From Pseudomonadota bacterium (GTDB lineage Bacteria > Pseudomonadota > Gammaproteobacteria > Acidiferrobacterales > Acidiferrobacteraceae), in NCBI GenBank assembly GCA_021827145.1, contig JAKAXK010000010.1:1-40412 (forward strand): 40,412 nucleotides of DNA, given 5' to 3'. Shown here piece after piece: positions 7,440-16,406 of the stretch. Position 1 is the first letter of the stretch; the number at the start of each line of letters is the position of its first letter. The notes below the pieces were generated by a model. It worked only from the letters and a program-made list of their open reading frames with translations. It searched no databases and had not been told where the DNA came from. Both the position numbers and the translations under genes were made by a program.

Positions 7440-7901
7440 TCAGCGAATACCCGAGTGACCGAACCCGGACTCGCCACGCTCGGTCGCCTGCGCGAATTGG
7501 TCGACGATACGGAAATGCGCCGCGACCACCGGGACGATCAAAAGCTGGGCCACGCGGTCGCCCGGGGTAATGGTGAAGGGTGTGTCGCCGCGGTTCCAGC
7601 AGGACAAGCTGATCTCGCCCTGGTAGTCGGAGTCGATGAGGCCCACGGTATTGCCGAGAATGAGCCCTTTGTGTCCAAGCCCTGAGCGCGGCAGGATGAG
7701 TGCGGCATAGGCGCGGTCGGCGATATGGAGGGCGAGACCCGTCGGCACGAGCCGACAGTCCGATGGCGCCAGAGTGAGCGGTCCCTGGACACAGGCGCGC
7801 AGATCCACGGCGGCGGACCCCGCGGTCGCATAGGTGGGAAGCGGGAATTCCTTCCCGTAGCGCGTATCCAGGATCTTGAGGTCTACGATGGGTCCGGTCA
7901 C
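7440..7901 (-). CDS. dut: dUTP diphosphatase
   Basis: A 153-residue homotrimeric dUTPase that hydrolyses dUTP to dUMP and pyrophosphate. All five motifs are present in order: [22 protein letters not shown], the TPGDRVAQL segment and [10 protein letters not shown]. The start is taken as the GTG beginning [12 protein letters not shown], 5 bases after the coaBC stop. Longer forms would overlap coaBC heavily and exceed the usual length of about 150. It is co-transcribed with coaBC. Functionally it follows the intein-bearing Dcd at the other side of the window. Confidence 0.96.
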   Translation of the reverse strand: MTGPIVDLKILDTRYGKEFPLPTYATAGSAAVDLRACVQGPLTLAPSDCRLVPTGLALHIADRAYAALILPRSGLGHKGLILGNTVGLIDSDYQGEISLSCWNRGDTPFTITPGDRVAQLLIVPVVAAHFRIVDQFAQATERGESGFGHSGIR

Positions 7902-7906
7902 GCCTG

Positions 7907-9100
7907 TCAGTTCCTTGGTAAGCGTTTGATGATTTCCCGCACGAGTTGGCGCGCGATCTCGGTCTTGGCTGCGGCAGCCCATGCGACGGTTCGGTCTTTA
8001 TTGATCACGGTCACGCGGTTTTGATCCGTCCCAAAGCCGGCGCCCGGCTCCCCCACGGGGTTTGCGACTATGAGATCGAGCCCCTTTTTTTCAAGCTTGG
8101 CGCGCGCATGGTCCTCGAGTGCCTCGGTCTCGGCGGCAAATCCCACGGTAAACGGCCGCGGCTGCCATTGCGCAACCTCGGCCAGGATGTCGGGATTCCG
8201 GACAAAGGTGACGGTCAGGGTATCCGCCTGTTTCTTCAGTTTCTGCGGTGCCATCGTTTCCGGTCGATAGTCCGCAACGGCGGCGGCGCCCACGAATAGC
8301 CGCAGCCCCTCGCGATGGGCACGGACCGCCTCGCGCATCTCGATCGCGCTGGTGACGAGGATCCGGTGCACCCCCGGCGGGGCGGCGAGGGCCGTGGGCC
8401 CGGATACCAGGACCACCTGCGCCCCCTGCTCGGCGAGTGCCGCCGCGACGGCATAACCCATCTTCCCGGAGCTTCGGTTCGTGAAGCCGCGGGCCGGGTC
8501 CAAGGCCTCGTAGGTGGGGCCGGCGGTCACGAGCGCCGGGATGTCGCGCAAGGCACCGGTTTCGCCCCAGAATCGCTCAAGAAAGGCTGCGATCTCAAGG
8601 GGTTCACTCATGCGCCCCGGACCGTTCTCGCCACAAGCCTGGGGGCCGGCTCCGGGTCCTACGAACAGCACGCCGCGCTCCAGGAGCTGTGCGTGATTGG
8701 CGCGCGTCGCCGGATGCTCCCACATGACGCGATTCATGGCGGGCGCGACACAGAGGGGGGCCTCAGTGGCCAGACACAGGGTCGTGAGCAGGTCGTCCGC
8801 GGCGCCCATGGCAAGGCGCGCCAGGAGGTGTGCTGTTGCAGGTGCGATCAGCACGATGTCGGCCCAGCGGGCGAGGTCGATGTGCGGCATCCCCCGGTCC
8901 TCGTCATCGACCAGTTCCGCTCCCACGGCGGCAAGCGCCCCTGGGGCGACGAAACGGGTGGCGCTCTGCGACAGCACGGCACGCACCACGGCGCCGGCGG
9001 TACGCAGGCGGCGCACCAGTTCCGGCGTCTTGTAGGCGGCTATGCCGCCGGTGATGCCAAGCACCACCCGACGACCTTGAGCTCGGGCCTTATCCCGCAT
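7907..9100 (-). CDS. coaBC: Bifunctional phosphopantothenoylcysteine decarboxylase/synthetase
   Basis: A 397-residue enzyme catalysing two steps of coenzyme A synthesis: joining cysteine to 4'-phosphopantothenate and decarboxylating the product. The N-terminal FMN-binding CoaC half starts with [15 protein letters not shown] and contains the [11 protein letters not shown] active-site segment. The CoaB half starts near the [12 protein letters not shown] motif, followed by [10 protein letters not shown], the AAAVADYRP loop and the KLKK lysines. The ATG before RDKARAQG gives the usual length (E. coli 406); the frame is open further upstream into the radC promoter but without family similarity. 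It is divergent from radC with 88 bases between start codons and leads the coaBC-dut transcript. Confidence 0.96.
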   Translation of the reverse strand: MRDKARAQGRRVVLGITGGIAAYKTPELVRRLRTAGAVVRAVLSQSATRFVAPGALAAVGAELVDDEDRGMPHIDLARWADIVLIAPATAHLLARLAMGAADDLLTTLCLATEAPLCVAPAMNRVMWEHPATRANHAQLLERGVLFVGPGAGPQACGENGPGRMSEPLEIAAFLERFWGETGALRDIPALVTAGPTYEALDPARGFTNRSSGKMGYAVAAALAEQGAQVVLVSGPTALAAPPGVHRILVTSAIEMREAVRAHREGLRLFVGAAAVADYRPETMAPQKLKKQADTLTVTFVRNPDILAEVAQWQPRPFTVGFAAETEALEDHARAKLEKKGLDLIVANPVGEPGAGFGTDQNRVTVINKDRTVAWAAAAKTEIARQLVREIIKRLPRN

Positions 9101-9188
9101 GTTCCGTTCCCATCCTTCTTGGTCAGCCGGTGATTTTCCGGACGGCGCGTGACGCGTCCTCTTGCTATCGTAGCGGCAAGGAGTCGCC

Positions 9189-9863
9189 ATGACCATTTCT
9201 GCTTGGCCTGTAGATGAACGCCCGCGCGAGCGCCTGTTGCAACACGGCCCTGAGGCCCTGTCCGACGCCGAGCTCTTGGCCATTGTCCTGAGAACCGGGG
9301 TGAGCGGCAAGACCGCCGTGGACCTCGCGCGCACGCTGCTTGCGCGATTCGGAGGATTACGCGGCCTGCTGACCGTCGACCAGGGCGCGTTTTGCGAGGC
9401 CCCTGGTCTTGGGCCCGCCAAGTATGCCCTAGTGCGTGCCGTGTTGGAGATGGGGCGGCGCCATTTGGGTGAGAGCCTGCGCCGCGAGACCGTTCTGTCG
9501 TCGTCTTTGGTGACGCGCCGCTATCTTACGGCCGCCTTCCGGGATCGCCCCCGCGAGGTCTTCGCCTGCCTGTTTCTCGACGTCCGTCATCGTCTGCTCG
9601 TGGAGGAGGTCCTGTTCGAGGGCACAATAGACGCGGCGGCCGTGTATCCGCGCGAGGTCGTCAAGCGCGCCCTGCTCCATAACGCCGCCGCCATCATCTT
9701 TGTCCACAACCACCCCTCGGGACACGCGGAGCCGAGCCTGGCCGATCGGGACCTCACCGCGCGGCTCGCCGCGGCCCTGGGTCTGATCGGCGTACGCGTG
9801 GTCGACCATCTCGTGGTCGGCGATGGTCATATCGTCTCCTTCAAGGAGCGCGGCTGGCTGTAG
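9189..9863 (+). CDS. radC: RadC family JAB/MPN domain protein
   Basis: A 224-residue member of the RadC (UPF0758) family. An N-terminal helix-hairpin-helix part ([20 protein letters not shown]) precedes a JAMM metalloprotease-like domain. Its zinc motif VHNHPSG and, downstream, [10 protein letters not shown] give the H-x-H...D ligands. AAGGAG stands 5 bases before the ATG. The old link to DNA repair has been questioned and the biochemical role is unsettled. The divergent arrangement with coaBC is the same as in E. coli and relatives. Confidence 0.95.
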   Translation: MTISAWPVDERPRERLLQHGPEALSDAELLAIVLRTGVSGKTAVDLARTLLARFGGLRGLLTVDQGAFCEAPGLGPAKYALVRAVLEMGRRHLGESLRRETVLSSSLVTRRYLTAAFRDRPREVFACLFLDVRHRLLVEEVLFEGTIDAAAVYPREVVKRALLHNAAAIIFVHNHPSGHAEPSLADRDLTARLAAALGLIGVRVVDHLVVGDGHIVSFKERGWL

Positions 9864-9879
9864 CACAAGCCCAGGGGCC

Positions 9880-10359
9880 TCAGAGCAGGGGTTCGCGCGG
9901 CGGCGGCTTGGGGGCGGCCTCGTCTTTGGCCAGGGTCTCGCCGAAGGCCTTGAGGCCATCCAGTAAGGGGCCCAAGGCGCGCCAGAGGGCGTCGTCCCGG
10001 AGAAAACGGTAGGCGCCCGTGATCCCTGGTGGATCACCGACCCCGTCACGCGGTGTCTCGGTCTCGCGTTCCACGCTTTGTGTGGCGACCGACGCGGCCT
10101 CCATGAAGCGAGAGAAGTCCTGTGGGGGCACGCGCCCCAAGGCCTGCAGGAGGGCGACGATGTTTTGAACCGTATGGCGCGATGCCGTGGTGTTCAGGCC
10201 GCGAGCCACGATGAGGCTGGCGTTCGGCAAGGCACCTACAAATGCCGTCAGGGAGCGCAGAATGCCCTGTCGGGAGAGGGCCTCCAGGAGTTCGAGGAGT
10301 TCCTGTTCGGCGGTCGCCTCCCGCGGGGGTTTATGGCGGTAATCGATGAAGGCGCTCAT
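9880..10359 (-). CDS. DUF1641 protein, formate dehydrogenase partner
   Basis: A 159-residue protein. Its ATG overlaps the stop of the formate dehydrogenase gene by four bases (ATGA), so translation is coupled. The central region, with LSRQGILRSLTAFVGALP and a later GLNTTASRHTVQNIVALLQALG helix, matches the DUF1641 pattern of Bacillus YrhD/YjgD, which pair with the formate dehydrogenases YrhE/YjgC. The C-terminal 30 residues are proline- and charge-rich and probably flexible. No signal peptide or membrane segment is visible. Its exact job is not known; a subunit or assembly factor is the usual guess. Confidence 0.8.
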   Translation of the reverse strand: MSAFIDYRHKPPREATAEQELLELLEALSRQGILRSLTAFVGALPNASLIVARGLNTTASRHTVQNIVALLQALGRVPPQDFSRFMEAASVATQSVERETETPRDGVGDPPGITGAYRFLRDDALWRALGPLLDGLKAFGETLAKDEAAPKPPPREPLL

Positions 10360-13331
10360 GACGGATCCCCCGCGCGGGAAGCCAATGTGCCCGGAATGGG
10401 CCGATACTCGTCACGTTTCCATTTGCGTTCGACCTCGACGCCGGATTGGGGGGTGCGCGTACCAAAGCGGGGATTGGAGCGGGGTACCGGCGAGGGGCCT
10501 TCGCGCGTGAGCACCTTGAGCTTCACGGCCAATTCCTTGAAGGCGGGTGTCTGGGTCGCCGCGTCGACGTGGTTGCCGGTGAGGCGGTTGATGGGCTCCT
10601 TCAAGGAGAATTCGACCGTATAGAGTTCGCGCCCGATGACGCGGGGACTCACCAATACCCGGGCGTCCACGCTGCCGCGGCGCGACGTGAGTGTCACGCA
10701 AGCCCCGGTCTTGATATTCAATTCCTCGGCGAGAGCGCGCGATACCTCCACGTAAAACTGATCGACCTTGGAAATGATACCGGGCACGCGGGAGGTGAGA
10801 TTGCCCTCCTGGAAGTGCTCGAGTACGCGGCCGTTGTTCAAAGTGAGATCATATTCGGCGCCGGCCTGCTCCACCGGGGCGTGCCAATGGACAGGATAGA
10901 GCTTGGCCTTGCCGTCTTCGGTGTGGAAGCTCTTGGTGTAGAGCAGCGTTTCGGAATGGCCTTGGGTGTTGACCGGCCAGACGAGCGATTCATAGCCTGC
11001 GAGTCGATCGTAAGTGACCCCAGCCAGGATCGGCGCCACCTTGCTGGCCTCCGACATGATCTCCCGAGGTCCGGTGTAATCCCAATGGTGACCGAATCGC
11101 TGGGCGAGTTCGCAGAGTATCAGCCAGTCGGGTTTCGATTCCCCGAGGGGGTCGAGGGCGCGCTCAAAGCGCTGGATGCGTCGTTCCGTGTTCACGAAGG
11201 TGCCTTCCTTTTCGAGGCTGGGGCACGCTGGCAGCACGACATCGGCAAATTGGGCAGTGGTGCTCATGAAGATGTCCTGGACGACCAGGAACTCGAGCTT
11301 CGCCAGCGCATTTTGGGTGTGGTGGGTATCGGCATCGACGACTGCCGTGTCTTCGCCGATGATGTACATGGCCTTGAGGTCGCCGGCGTGCGCCGCCTCT
11401 ATCATGCTGTGGTTGTTGAGCCCGGGCTTGGCGGGGATCTCGACCCCCCAGGCACGACCGACGTGTTCACGCGCCTTGGGGTCCGAGACCTTCAGGTAGC
11501 CAGGCAACTTTTCGGATAAGGCGCCGAAGTCGCCCGCTCCCTGGACGTTGTTGTGGCCGCGCAAGGGGTAGGCCCCGGAGCCCTTTTTTCCATAGTTGCC
11601 GGTGACCAAGAGCAGGTTCGATATGGCGGTGCTCGTGTCGCTGCCGGTCGTGCGTTGTGTCACGCCCATGGCCCAGAGGGCGCAGACACCCGAGGCGGCG
11701 ACGATCATGTCGGCGATGCGCACGATCTCGGCCTCGGCGAGGCCGGTCTCGGCGTGGGCATAGGCGAGCGTGAACGGGGCGAGCGAGGCGCGCAGGGCAT
11801 CCAGATTGTTCACGCGTTTTTCAAGGAACGCGCGGTCCTCGAGTCCGTGGTCGAGGATATAGCGGGTCACGGCACAGAGCCATACCAAGTCGGTCCCCGG
11901 CCTTGGGCGCAGGAACAGGGTGGCGCGCTCGGCCATTTCGTGGCGCAGAAGGTCTACGACGATCACCTTTACCGCGCCGCGCTTGAGGCGGCGCTTGATT
12001 CGGCTTGCCAGCACCGGGTGGCTGTCAGCGGTGTTCGTGGCGATCAGAAGCAAAAGCTCGGCGTCGTCGATGTCATCCATGGTGCCCGAGTCCCCCGCAT
12101 AACCCACGGTCCGTGTGAGCCCCTTGGTGGCTGGACTCTGGCAGTAGCGCGAGGTGCAATCGATATTGTTCGTGCCGATGACGCCGCGCGCGAACTTTTG
12201 CGTGAGATAGGCCTCTTCGTTCGAGCCCTTGCTCGTGGCCACGAAGCCCAGGGCGTCGGGTCCGTGACTGGCGCGAATGGCGCTGAATCGTTCATGGATG
12301 CGCGTCAAGGCCTCGTCCCAGCTGGCCTCGCGGAACGTGGACCCTTCCCGGATCAGGGGTTTGACGAGGCGGTCCTGGTTGTTTACGAAGTCCCATCCGA
12401 ATTTGCCCTTGACGCAGGTCGAGATCCCATTGGCCGGTCCCTGCTCCGGTTGGATTTTCAGGATATTCCGGCCGCGGGTTGTGATATCGAAGGAGCAGCC
12501 CACACCACAGAAGGTGCACACGGTTTTCGTGATCCTCTGCTCCGCATGGCGCAGACATTCGTCGATCTTTGACAGGGCGGTGATAGGGATGTAGGTCGTG
12601 GTCTGCTCCACGCCTTTCACGAAATCGATCATTTCGCGCTTCAGCGGCGCGGGCCAGCCAGTAAAGGGGCCGGCCTTACCGAGTAGGGTGTTTTCCATGA
12701 GGGCATTGCACGGGCACACCGTCACGCAGTGGCCGCAGGACACACAGCTCGACGCATTGATCGGCTGACCACCGTCCCAGAGGACGCGTGGATGCTCGAG
12801 TTCCCAGCCTATGGTCAGGGTTTCATTGACTTGTACGTTCTGGCAGGCCTCCACGCAGCGTCCGCAGAGGATGCATTGGGATGGATCGTATGTGTAAAAG
12901 GGGTTCGAGGCGTCGATGCTATAGGGCTTAGTCCTGTAGGGGTAGCGTTGATGGCGCAGGGAAAGCTTGTCGACCGCGTTGTGGATCTCGCAGTCGCCGT
13001 TATTGTTGTCGCACACGGAACAGTAAAGTTCGTGCTTTTCGAGGACCCGATCCAAGCCTTCGTGGCGGGCCGCTTCCGACACGGCATCCTGGGTGCTGAC
13101 CTCCAGGCCCTCGTGGGCGACCAGGGTGCAGGCGCGCACGAGCGCCCCGTCGACCGTGACAAAGCAGGTGTCGCAGGTCTTCAGGGGGCCTAAGGCCGGG
13201 TTGTAGCAGAGGTGGGGGATAAATCGCTGGGCGCGGGCGAGGGCATCGAGCAGGTTTTCGCCCACATGACCGGCAATATCGATCTCATCGACACGTATGA
13301 CGCAGGGGTGCAGGTGCGGGTCGGCGGACAC
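10356..13331 (-). CDS. fdhF: Formate dehydrogenase catalytic subunit, Mo/W-bis-MGD, Cys form
   Basis: A 991-residue enzyme oxidising formate to CO2 in the cytoplasm. The N-terminal 2Fe-2S ferredoxin domain has Cys42, 53, 56 and 68. A His-Cys3 4Fe-4S site follows (His100, Cys104, 107, 114). Two ferredoxin clusters come next (CILCGRCVEAC, 153-163, and CVSCGHCVTVC, 196-206), then the catalytic-domain 4Fe-4S site (CTFCGVGC, 272-279, plus Cys306). The metal ligand is Cys397 in SRYCQSP, not selenocysteine. The C-terminal 120 residues form the dinucleotide-binding domain. Translation starts at GTG with AAGGAGG just upstream. No NADH-binding FdsB-type subunit, membrane subunit or fdhD accompanies it; only the DUF1641 gene does, as in Bacillus YrhE-YrhD. 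The electron acceptor is therefore unknown. Confidence 0.95.
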   Translation of the reverse strand: MSADPHLHPCVIRVDEIDIAGHVGENLLDALARAQRFIPHLCYNPALGPLKTCDTCFVTVDGALVRACTLVAHEGLEVSTQDAVSEAARHEGLDRVLEKHELYCSVCDNNNGDCEIHNAVDKLSLRHQRYPYRTKPYSIDASNPFYTYDPSQCILCGRCVEACQNVQVNETLTIGWELEHPRVLWDGGQPINASSCVSCGHCVTVCPCNALMENTLLGKAGPFTGWPAPLKREMIDFVKGVEQTTTYIPITALSKIDECLRHAEQRITKTVCTFCGVGCSFDITTRGRNILKIQPEQGPANGISTCVKGKFGWDFVNNQDRLVKPLIREGSTFREASWDEALTRIHERFSAIRASHGPDALGFVATSKGSNEEAYLTQKFARGVIGTNNIDCTSRYCQSPATKGLTRTVGYAGDSGTMDDIDDAELLLLIATNTADSHPVLASRIKRRLKRGAVKVIVVDLLRHEMAERATLFLRPRPGTDLVWLCAVTRYILDHGLEDRAFLEKRVNNLDALRASLAPFTLAYAHAETGLAEAEIVRIADMIVAASGVCALWAMGVTQRTTGSDTSTAISNLLLVTGNYGKKGSGAYPLRGHNNVQGAGDFGALSEKLPGYLKVSDPKAREHVGRAWGVEIPAKPGLNNHSMIEAAHAGDLKAMYIIGEDTAVVDADTHHTQNALAKLEFLVVQDIFMSTTAQFADVVLPACPSLEKEGTFVNTERRIQRFERALDPLGESKPDWLILCELAQRFGHHWDYTGPREIMSEASKVAPILAGVTYDRLAGYESLVWPVNTQGHSETLLYTKSFHTEDGKAKLYPVHWHAPVEQAGAEYDLTLNNGRVLEHFQEGNLTSRVPGIISKVDQFYVEVSRALAEELNIKTGACVTLTSRRGSVDARVLVSPRVIGRELYTVEFSLKEPINRLTGNHVDAATQTPAFKELAVKLKVLTREGPSPVPRSNPRFGTRTPQSGVEVERKWKRDEYRPIPGTLASRAGDPS

Positions 13332-13513
13332 AAGGCCTCCTTGACGATGCGTGGGCGGGCCGGCGGCGACCCAGGCGCCGCTCGGAATGGTGCCGCTACT
13401 CTAAAACGTGGACGCCCGCGGTTGTTATCGGTAAAAGGTGCGAGACGGGGCAGGGCCGGGGCCTACTGATGCCTTGAAAGCCCGGCATAGGGGGTTCGCG
13501 CTGAGGCGGGGGA

Positions 13514-13542
13514 TTGGCAGCCGCCGTTCACTGTGGCAAAAT
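13514..13542 (+). promoter_or_regulatory. Sigma-70 promoter for rpmB-rpmG
   Basis: TTGGCA at 13514-13519 and CAAAAT at 13537-13542 are separated by 17 bases. They are placed so that transcription would begin near 13549, leaving a short leader containing AGGGGG before the rpmB ATG. Confidence 0.6.
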
Positions 13543-13566
13543 CGCGGGATTCATCAGGGGGTCACC

Positions 13567-13803
13567 ATGTCCAAGGTATGCCAGGTCAGCGGCAAGCGGC
13601 CTATGAGCGGCAACAATGTGTCGCACGCGAACAACAAGACGCGTCGGCGGTTTTTGCCTAATCTGCATTACCGGCGCTTGTGGGTCGAAAGCGAAAAGCG
13701 GTGGGTACGGTTGCGCCTGTCGCACCACGCGCTGCGCACCATCGACAAAAAGGGCGTCGATGTCGTGCTGGCCGAGATGCGTGCCCGCGGCGAATCGGTT
13801 TAG
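13567..13803 (+). CDS. rpmB: 50S ribosomal protein L28
   Basis: A 78-residue protein starting [21 protein letters not shown] and containing the typical [11 protein letters not shown] segment. Length and sequence are standard for the proteobacterial L28 without the extra zinc cysteines. The ATG follows a CAGGGGGTCACC leader, and longer in-frame forms have no similarity to L28. It is directly followed by rpmG, the usual two-gene ribosomal operon. Confidence 0.98.
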   Translation: MSKVCQVSGKRPMSGNNVSHANNKTRRRFLPNLHYRRLWVESEKRWVRLRLSHHALRTIDKKGVDVVLAEMRARGESV

Positions 13804-13812
13804 GAGACGGAT

Positions 13813-13968
13813 ATGCGCGACAAGATCAAGCTCGTGTCGACGGCTGATACCGGCCATTTTTACACGACCACCAAGAACAAGCGGACCATGACCGAGAAGT
13901 TCGAGATCAAGAAGTTCGATCCGGTCGCTCGCAAACACGTCGCCTATCGCGAGGCGAAGATCAAGTAG
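13813..13968 (+). CDS. rpmG: 50S ribosomal protein L33
   Basis: A 51-residue protein reading [20 protein letters not shown] and ending YREAKIK. This is the cysteine-free, zinc-independent type of L33, as in E. coli. It begins 9 bases after the rpmB stop with GGAG overlapping that gap. A GC-rich imperfect hairpin at 13990-14017 follows the operon and may help terminate it, although no U-tract is present. Confidence 0.97.
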   Translation: MRDKIKLVSTADTGHFYTTTKNKRTMTEKFEIKKFDPVARKHVAYREAKIK

Positions 13969-14179
13969 CCATCACCCTATCCCCCTGCTCCCGTGGCGGC
14001 CGTCAAGCTGCCGCGGGGTGCGGTCAAAACCCCTTCCAGTCCTGAGGCGCGCCCATCTTCCCATTGCGGGAGGCCGGGATAGGCGCCCTTGTCGCTGCGT
14101 CTAGTGATCGGTATATTAGCGGGAGCCCTCTGTTGAGGTCCATTGCTGCAGATGGCGGCCGGGGCCGCCCGAGGTTGCT

Positions 14180-14776
14180 ATGTACCCGCTCAGTCAACAA
14201 GTGTTGCGCACCGATGTCGCTGGCATGCCGCTCGAGTGGATCGATTTCCGCGAGGCGGTGCGCATATGTCATCTCGGGCAGGTGGCCTATACCTGCGGCA
14301 TTCTCTTGTACCGGGTCCACGGCGGTTTTAATGCCGCCACCGGACGGCGCAGCATCGTCGAGGTCAATTCGATCCTTGCCACTTATGGGGAAAACGGTCA
14401 GTTGGTCCGACAGCGGGACCGCTATGTGCCGCCGCTCAGTAACCCGGCCTTATTCGCGCGTGATGCGCGGCTCTGCCTCTACTGCGGGTCGCGGTTCGCG
14501 GTGCGGGATTTGTCGCGCGACCATGTGACCCCCTTGAGCCGTGGCGGAAAGGACGTCTGGAGTAACGTCGTGACGGCCTGCAAGCGGTGTAACAATCACA
14601 AGGCCGGCCGCACCCCGGAAGAGGCCGACATGGCCTTGCTCGCGGTGCCCTTCATCCCGACCCACGCGGAATACATCTATCTGCAGGGGCGGCGCGTGCT
14701 CGCCGATCAGATGGCCTTCCTGAAGGCCCATTTCCCGCGTACGAGTCCTTTGCACGAGCGCCTGGCGCACGTCTAG
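14180..14776 (+). CDS. HNH endonuclease family protein
   Basis: A 198-residue protein with a canonical zinc-ribbon HNH domain near residues 92-150. A first Cys pair in CLYCGSRF is followed by the HNH core DHVTPLSRGGKDVWSN and a second pair, CKRCNN, ahead of HKAGRTP. All catalytic and zinc residues appear intact. The N-terminal 85 residues resemble the leader of the common stand-alone bacterial HNH proteins that begin with a short strand-rich region. GAGG lies shortly before the ATG. There is no restriction methylase, toxin partner or phage gene nearby, so a housekeeping or orphan nuclease is more likely than a defence system. Confidence 0.88.
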   Translation: MYPLSQQVLRTDVAGMPLEWIDFREAVRICHLGQVAYTCGILLYRVHGGFNAATGRRSIVEVNSILATYGENGQLVRQRDRYVPPLSNPALFARDARLCLYCGSRFAVRDLSRDHVTPLSRGGKDVWSNVVTACKRCNNHKAGRTPEEADMALLAVPFIPTHAEYIYLQGRRVLADQMAFLKAHFPRTSPLHERLAHV

Positions 14777-14866
14777 CCTGGCCTTGAACCGCCCGCCCCA
14801 ATCCGCGGCGGCAGGACTTCATGTCACCGTGCGTTACGCGTTTCCACGCGGTTGGAGACCCCGGGA

Positions 14867-14906
14867 AAGACCACAGCGCCAGCTCGGAGGCGTGCGCCGT
14901 GGTCTT
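14867..14906. terminator. Hairpin between convergent HNH and desaturase genes
   Basis: AAGACCAC (14867-14874) pairs with GTGGTCTT (14899-14906), and a further four GC pairs follow after one mismatch. It sits between two convergent stop codons, so it probably terminates both transcripts. Only a short T-run follows in the minus direction. Confidence 0.6.
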
Positions 14907-14929
14907 CAAAAAGGCGTGTCGGGGCGTGG

Positions 14930-16120
14930 CTAGGCGGTGATCGAGTGGGCCGCGTAGGTGCGAATGGCGGCGGCGAAGTCGTGCAGCGCCTCTATCCCCG
15001 TCGACTCGGCCTGTCGGCACCACTCCTGCAGGGCCTCGAGCAGCTGTTCTTGTGTGGTGGCGGATCGCCGCCACACATCCTGCAGGCGCTCCTTCATCGT
15101 ATAGACCGTCTGGAGGGTGCTGTTCGTGGCCAGGATCTCTTGAAGCTGACGATGGCCCGCATCGCCTATGAGTGCCTTTTCACGCACCAGCAAACGTTTG
15201 GCGCTCTTCAGCATCTTGGCGGCCTGGCGGTTGGCGGCCGCGGCCTTCTGGACCTCTTCGTCGTGGACCTTATGCAGGACTTCGCGCGCAAAGCGCGCCA
15301 TGACCTGGAAGCGGTGATGGATCACCGCCTTCACGGTCTCGAGGTCGCAGGATTCCTTGGGCGGCGCATAAGTGGGGACGGGCGCAACCTTCTTGACGAC
15401 CGCCAGCCTCAAGGTTTCGAGAATCCGGATATAGCCCCAGCCAATGTCAAATTCCCAAGGCTTGCAGGAAAACTTCGCCGAGCTCGCGTAGGTGTGGTGG
15501 TTATTGTGGAGCTCTTCGCCGCCGATCAGGATGCCGATCGGCGAGATGTTCGTGGCGGCGTCCGCGCACTCGAAGTTGCGGTATCCGTAATAGTGGCCCA
15601 CGCCATTGACCACGCCCGCGGCGAAAAAGGGGATCCACAGCATCTGCACGGCCCAGATCGTAAGCCCGATCGGCCCAAAGCAGATCAAGTTGGCGATCAG
15701 GGTGATGACGATGCCGTAGGCGCTGAAGCGTGAGTAGATGTGGCGCTCCAGCCAGTCGTCCGGGGTGTTGTGCCCGAACTTGGCCAGTGTTTCGGTATTC
15801 TTGGCCTCGGCGCGGTAAAGCTCGGCGCCTTGCCAGAGAACCTTTTTCAGACCCAGCACTTGCGGGCTGTGCGGATCGTCCTCGGTCTCGCAACGCGCAT
15901 GATGTTTCCTGTGGATGGCAACCCAATCCTTGGTAACCATGCCGGTCGTGAGCCATAGCCACAGCCGGAAGAAATGCGCGACCGCCGGGTGCAGGTCGAG
16001 GGCGCGATGTGTCTGGTGGCGATGCAGATAGATTGTGACCGAGACTATGGTGACGTGCGTCAAGGCAAGCGCCACCAGCACATAGCCCCACCACGGCAAG
16101 ACGATAAGACCTTGAAACAT
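14930..16120 (-). CDS. Membrane fatty acid desaturase (delta-9 type) with C-terminal extension
   Basis: A 396-residue protein with hydrophobic spans and the three histidine boxes of acyl-lipid/acyl-CoA desaturases: HRHQTH, HRKHH and HNNHH. These hold the di-iron centre that inserts a double bond into acyl chains. The start is the ATG of MFQGL, which has AGAGGA 7 bases upstream; another ATG 15 bases earlier lacks a binding site. Beyond about residue 270 there is a charged helical extension with no role in catalysis. Its end, RLQDVWRRSATTQEQLLEAL followed by STGIEALHDFAAAIRTYA, looks like the C-terminal helices of ISL3-family transposases. I believe the same tail occurs on other proteobacterial DesA-like proteins, so it is probably not a recent insertion. 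Confidence 0.9.
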   Translation of the reverse strand: MFQGLIVLPWWGYVLVALALTHVTIVSVTIYLHRHQTHRALDLHPAVAHFFRLWLWLTTGMVTKDWVAIHRKHHARCETEDDPHSPQVLGLKKVLWQGAELYRAEAKNTETLAKFGHNTPDDWLERHIYSRFSAYGIVITLIANLICFGPIGLTIWAVQMLWIPFFAAGVVNGVGHYYGYRNFECADAATNISPIGILIGGEELHNNHHTYASSAKFSCKPWEFDIGWGYIRILETLRLAVVKKVAPVPTYAPPKESCDLETVKAVIHHRFQVMARFAREVLHKVHDEEVQKAAAANRQAAKMLKSAKRLLVREKALIGDAGHRQLQEILATNSTLQTVYTMKERLQDVWRRSATTQEQLLEALQEWCRQAESTGIEALHDFAAAIRTYAAHSITA

Positions 16121-16180
16121 GCTAGTTCCTCTCATAATGTAAGACGATCACGCGGGCGCATTCAACCCCTTCGAGTCTGC

Positions 16181-16375
16181 TCACGCATCCTTGGCGCTCT
16201 CGCCAGCCCAGTCCCGCATTTGTGTTCCCCAGTCGAAGGCGGTCGCGGCATCGAGTTCGATGGTCGAATATTTTACGCCGTCGCGTATGATGACGCGCAA
16301 GAGCCGCACGCCGGTCTCATGGAAGATCTGGCGCAGTTCTATCACTTGCCCGGAGGGCGCGTTAATCTGTTCCAT
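16181..16375 (-). CDS. Small conserved hypothetical protein
   Basis: A 64-residue protein starting MEQINAPSGQVIELRQIF. It has two predicted beta strands (VRLLRVIIRDG and KYSTIELD) and an acidic helix at the end (AFDWGTQMRDWA). No catalytic motif, cysteine or membrane segment is seen. An ATG 75 bases earlier in frame would add an unlikely cysteine-rich leader and overlap the divergent Nudix gene. No Shine-Dalgarno is visible; instead TACAAT (16390-16385 on the minus strand) lies so close that the mRNA leader would be about three bases. Function unknown. Confidence 0.65.
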   Translation of the reverse strand: MEQINAPSGQVIELRQIFHETGVRLLRVIIRDGVKYSTIELDAATAFDWGTQMRDWAGESAKDA

Positions 16376-16384
16376 ACGGAGATC

Positions 16385-16390
16385 ATTGTA
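16385..16390 (-). promoter_or_regulatory. -10 box giving a near-leaderless transcript
   Basis: TACAAT on the minus strand ends 9 bases before the ATG of the small conserved gene at 16375. The spacing puts the transcription start about 3 bases before the start codon. No convincing -35 element was found. Confidence 0.35.
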
Positions 16391-16406
16391 GCATGGACAT
16401 CGGCAA

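Noticed and set aside
12170-12186. Selenocysteine codon in formate dehydrogenase
   Set aside because: The metal-ligand position in SRYCQSP is an ordinary cysteine codon, and the frame has no internal TGA.
14180-14776. HNH gene as part of a defence or mobile island
   Set aside because: Flanking genes are housekeeping (ribosomal proteins, desaturase), composition is ordinary, and no methylase, integrase or repeat is nearby.
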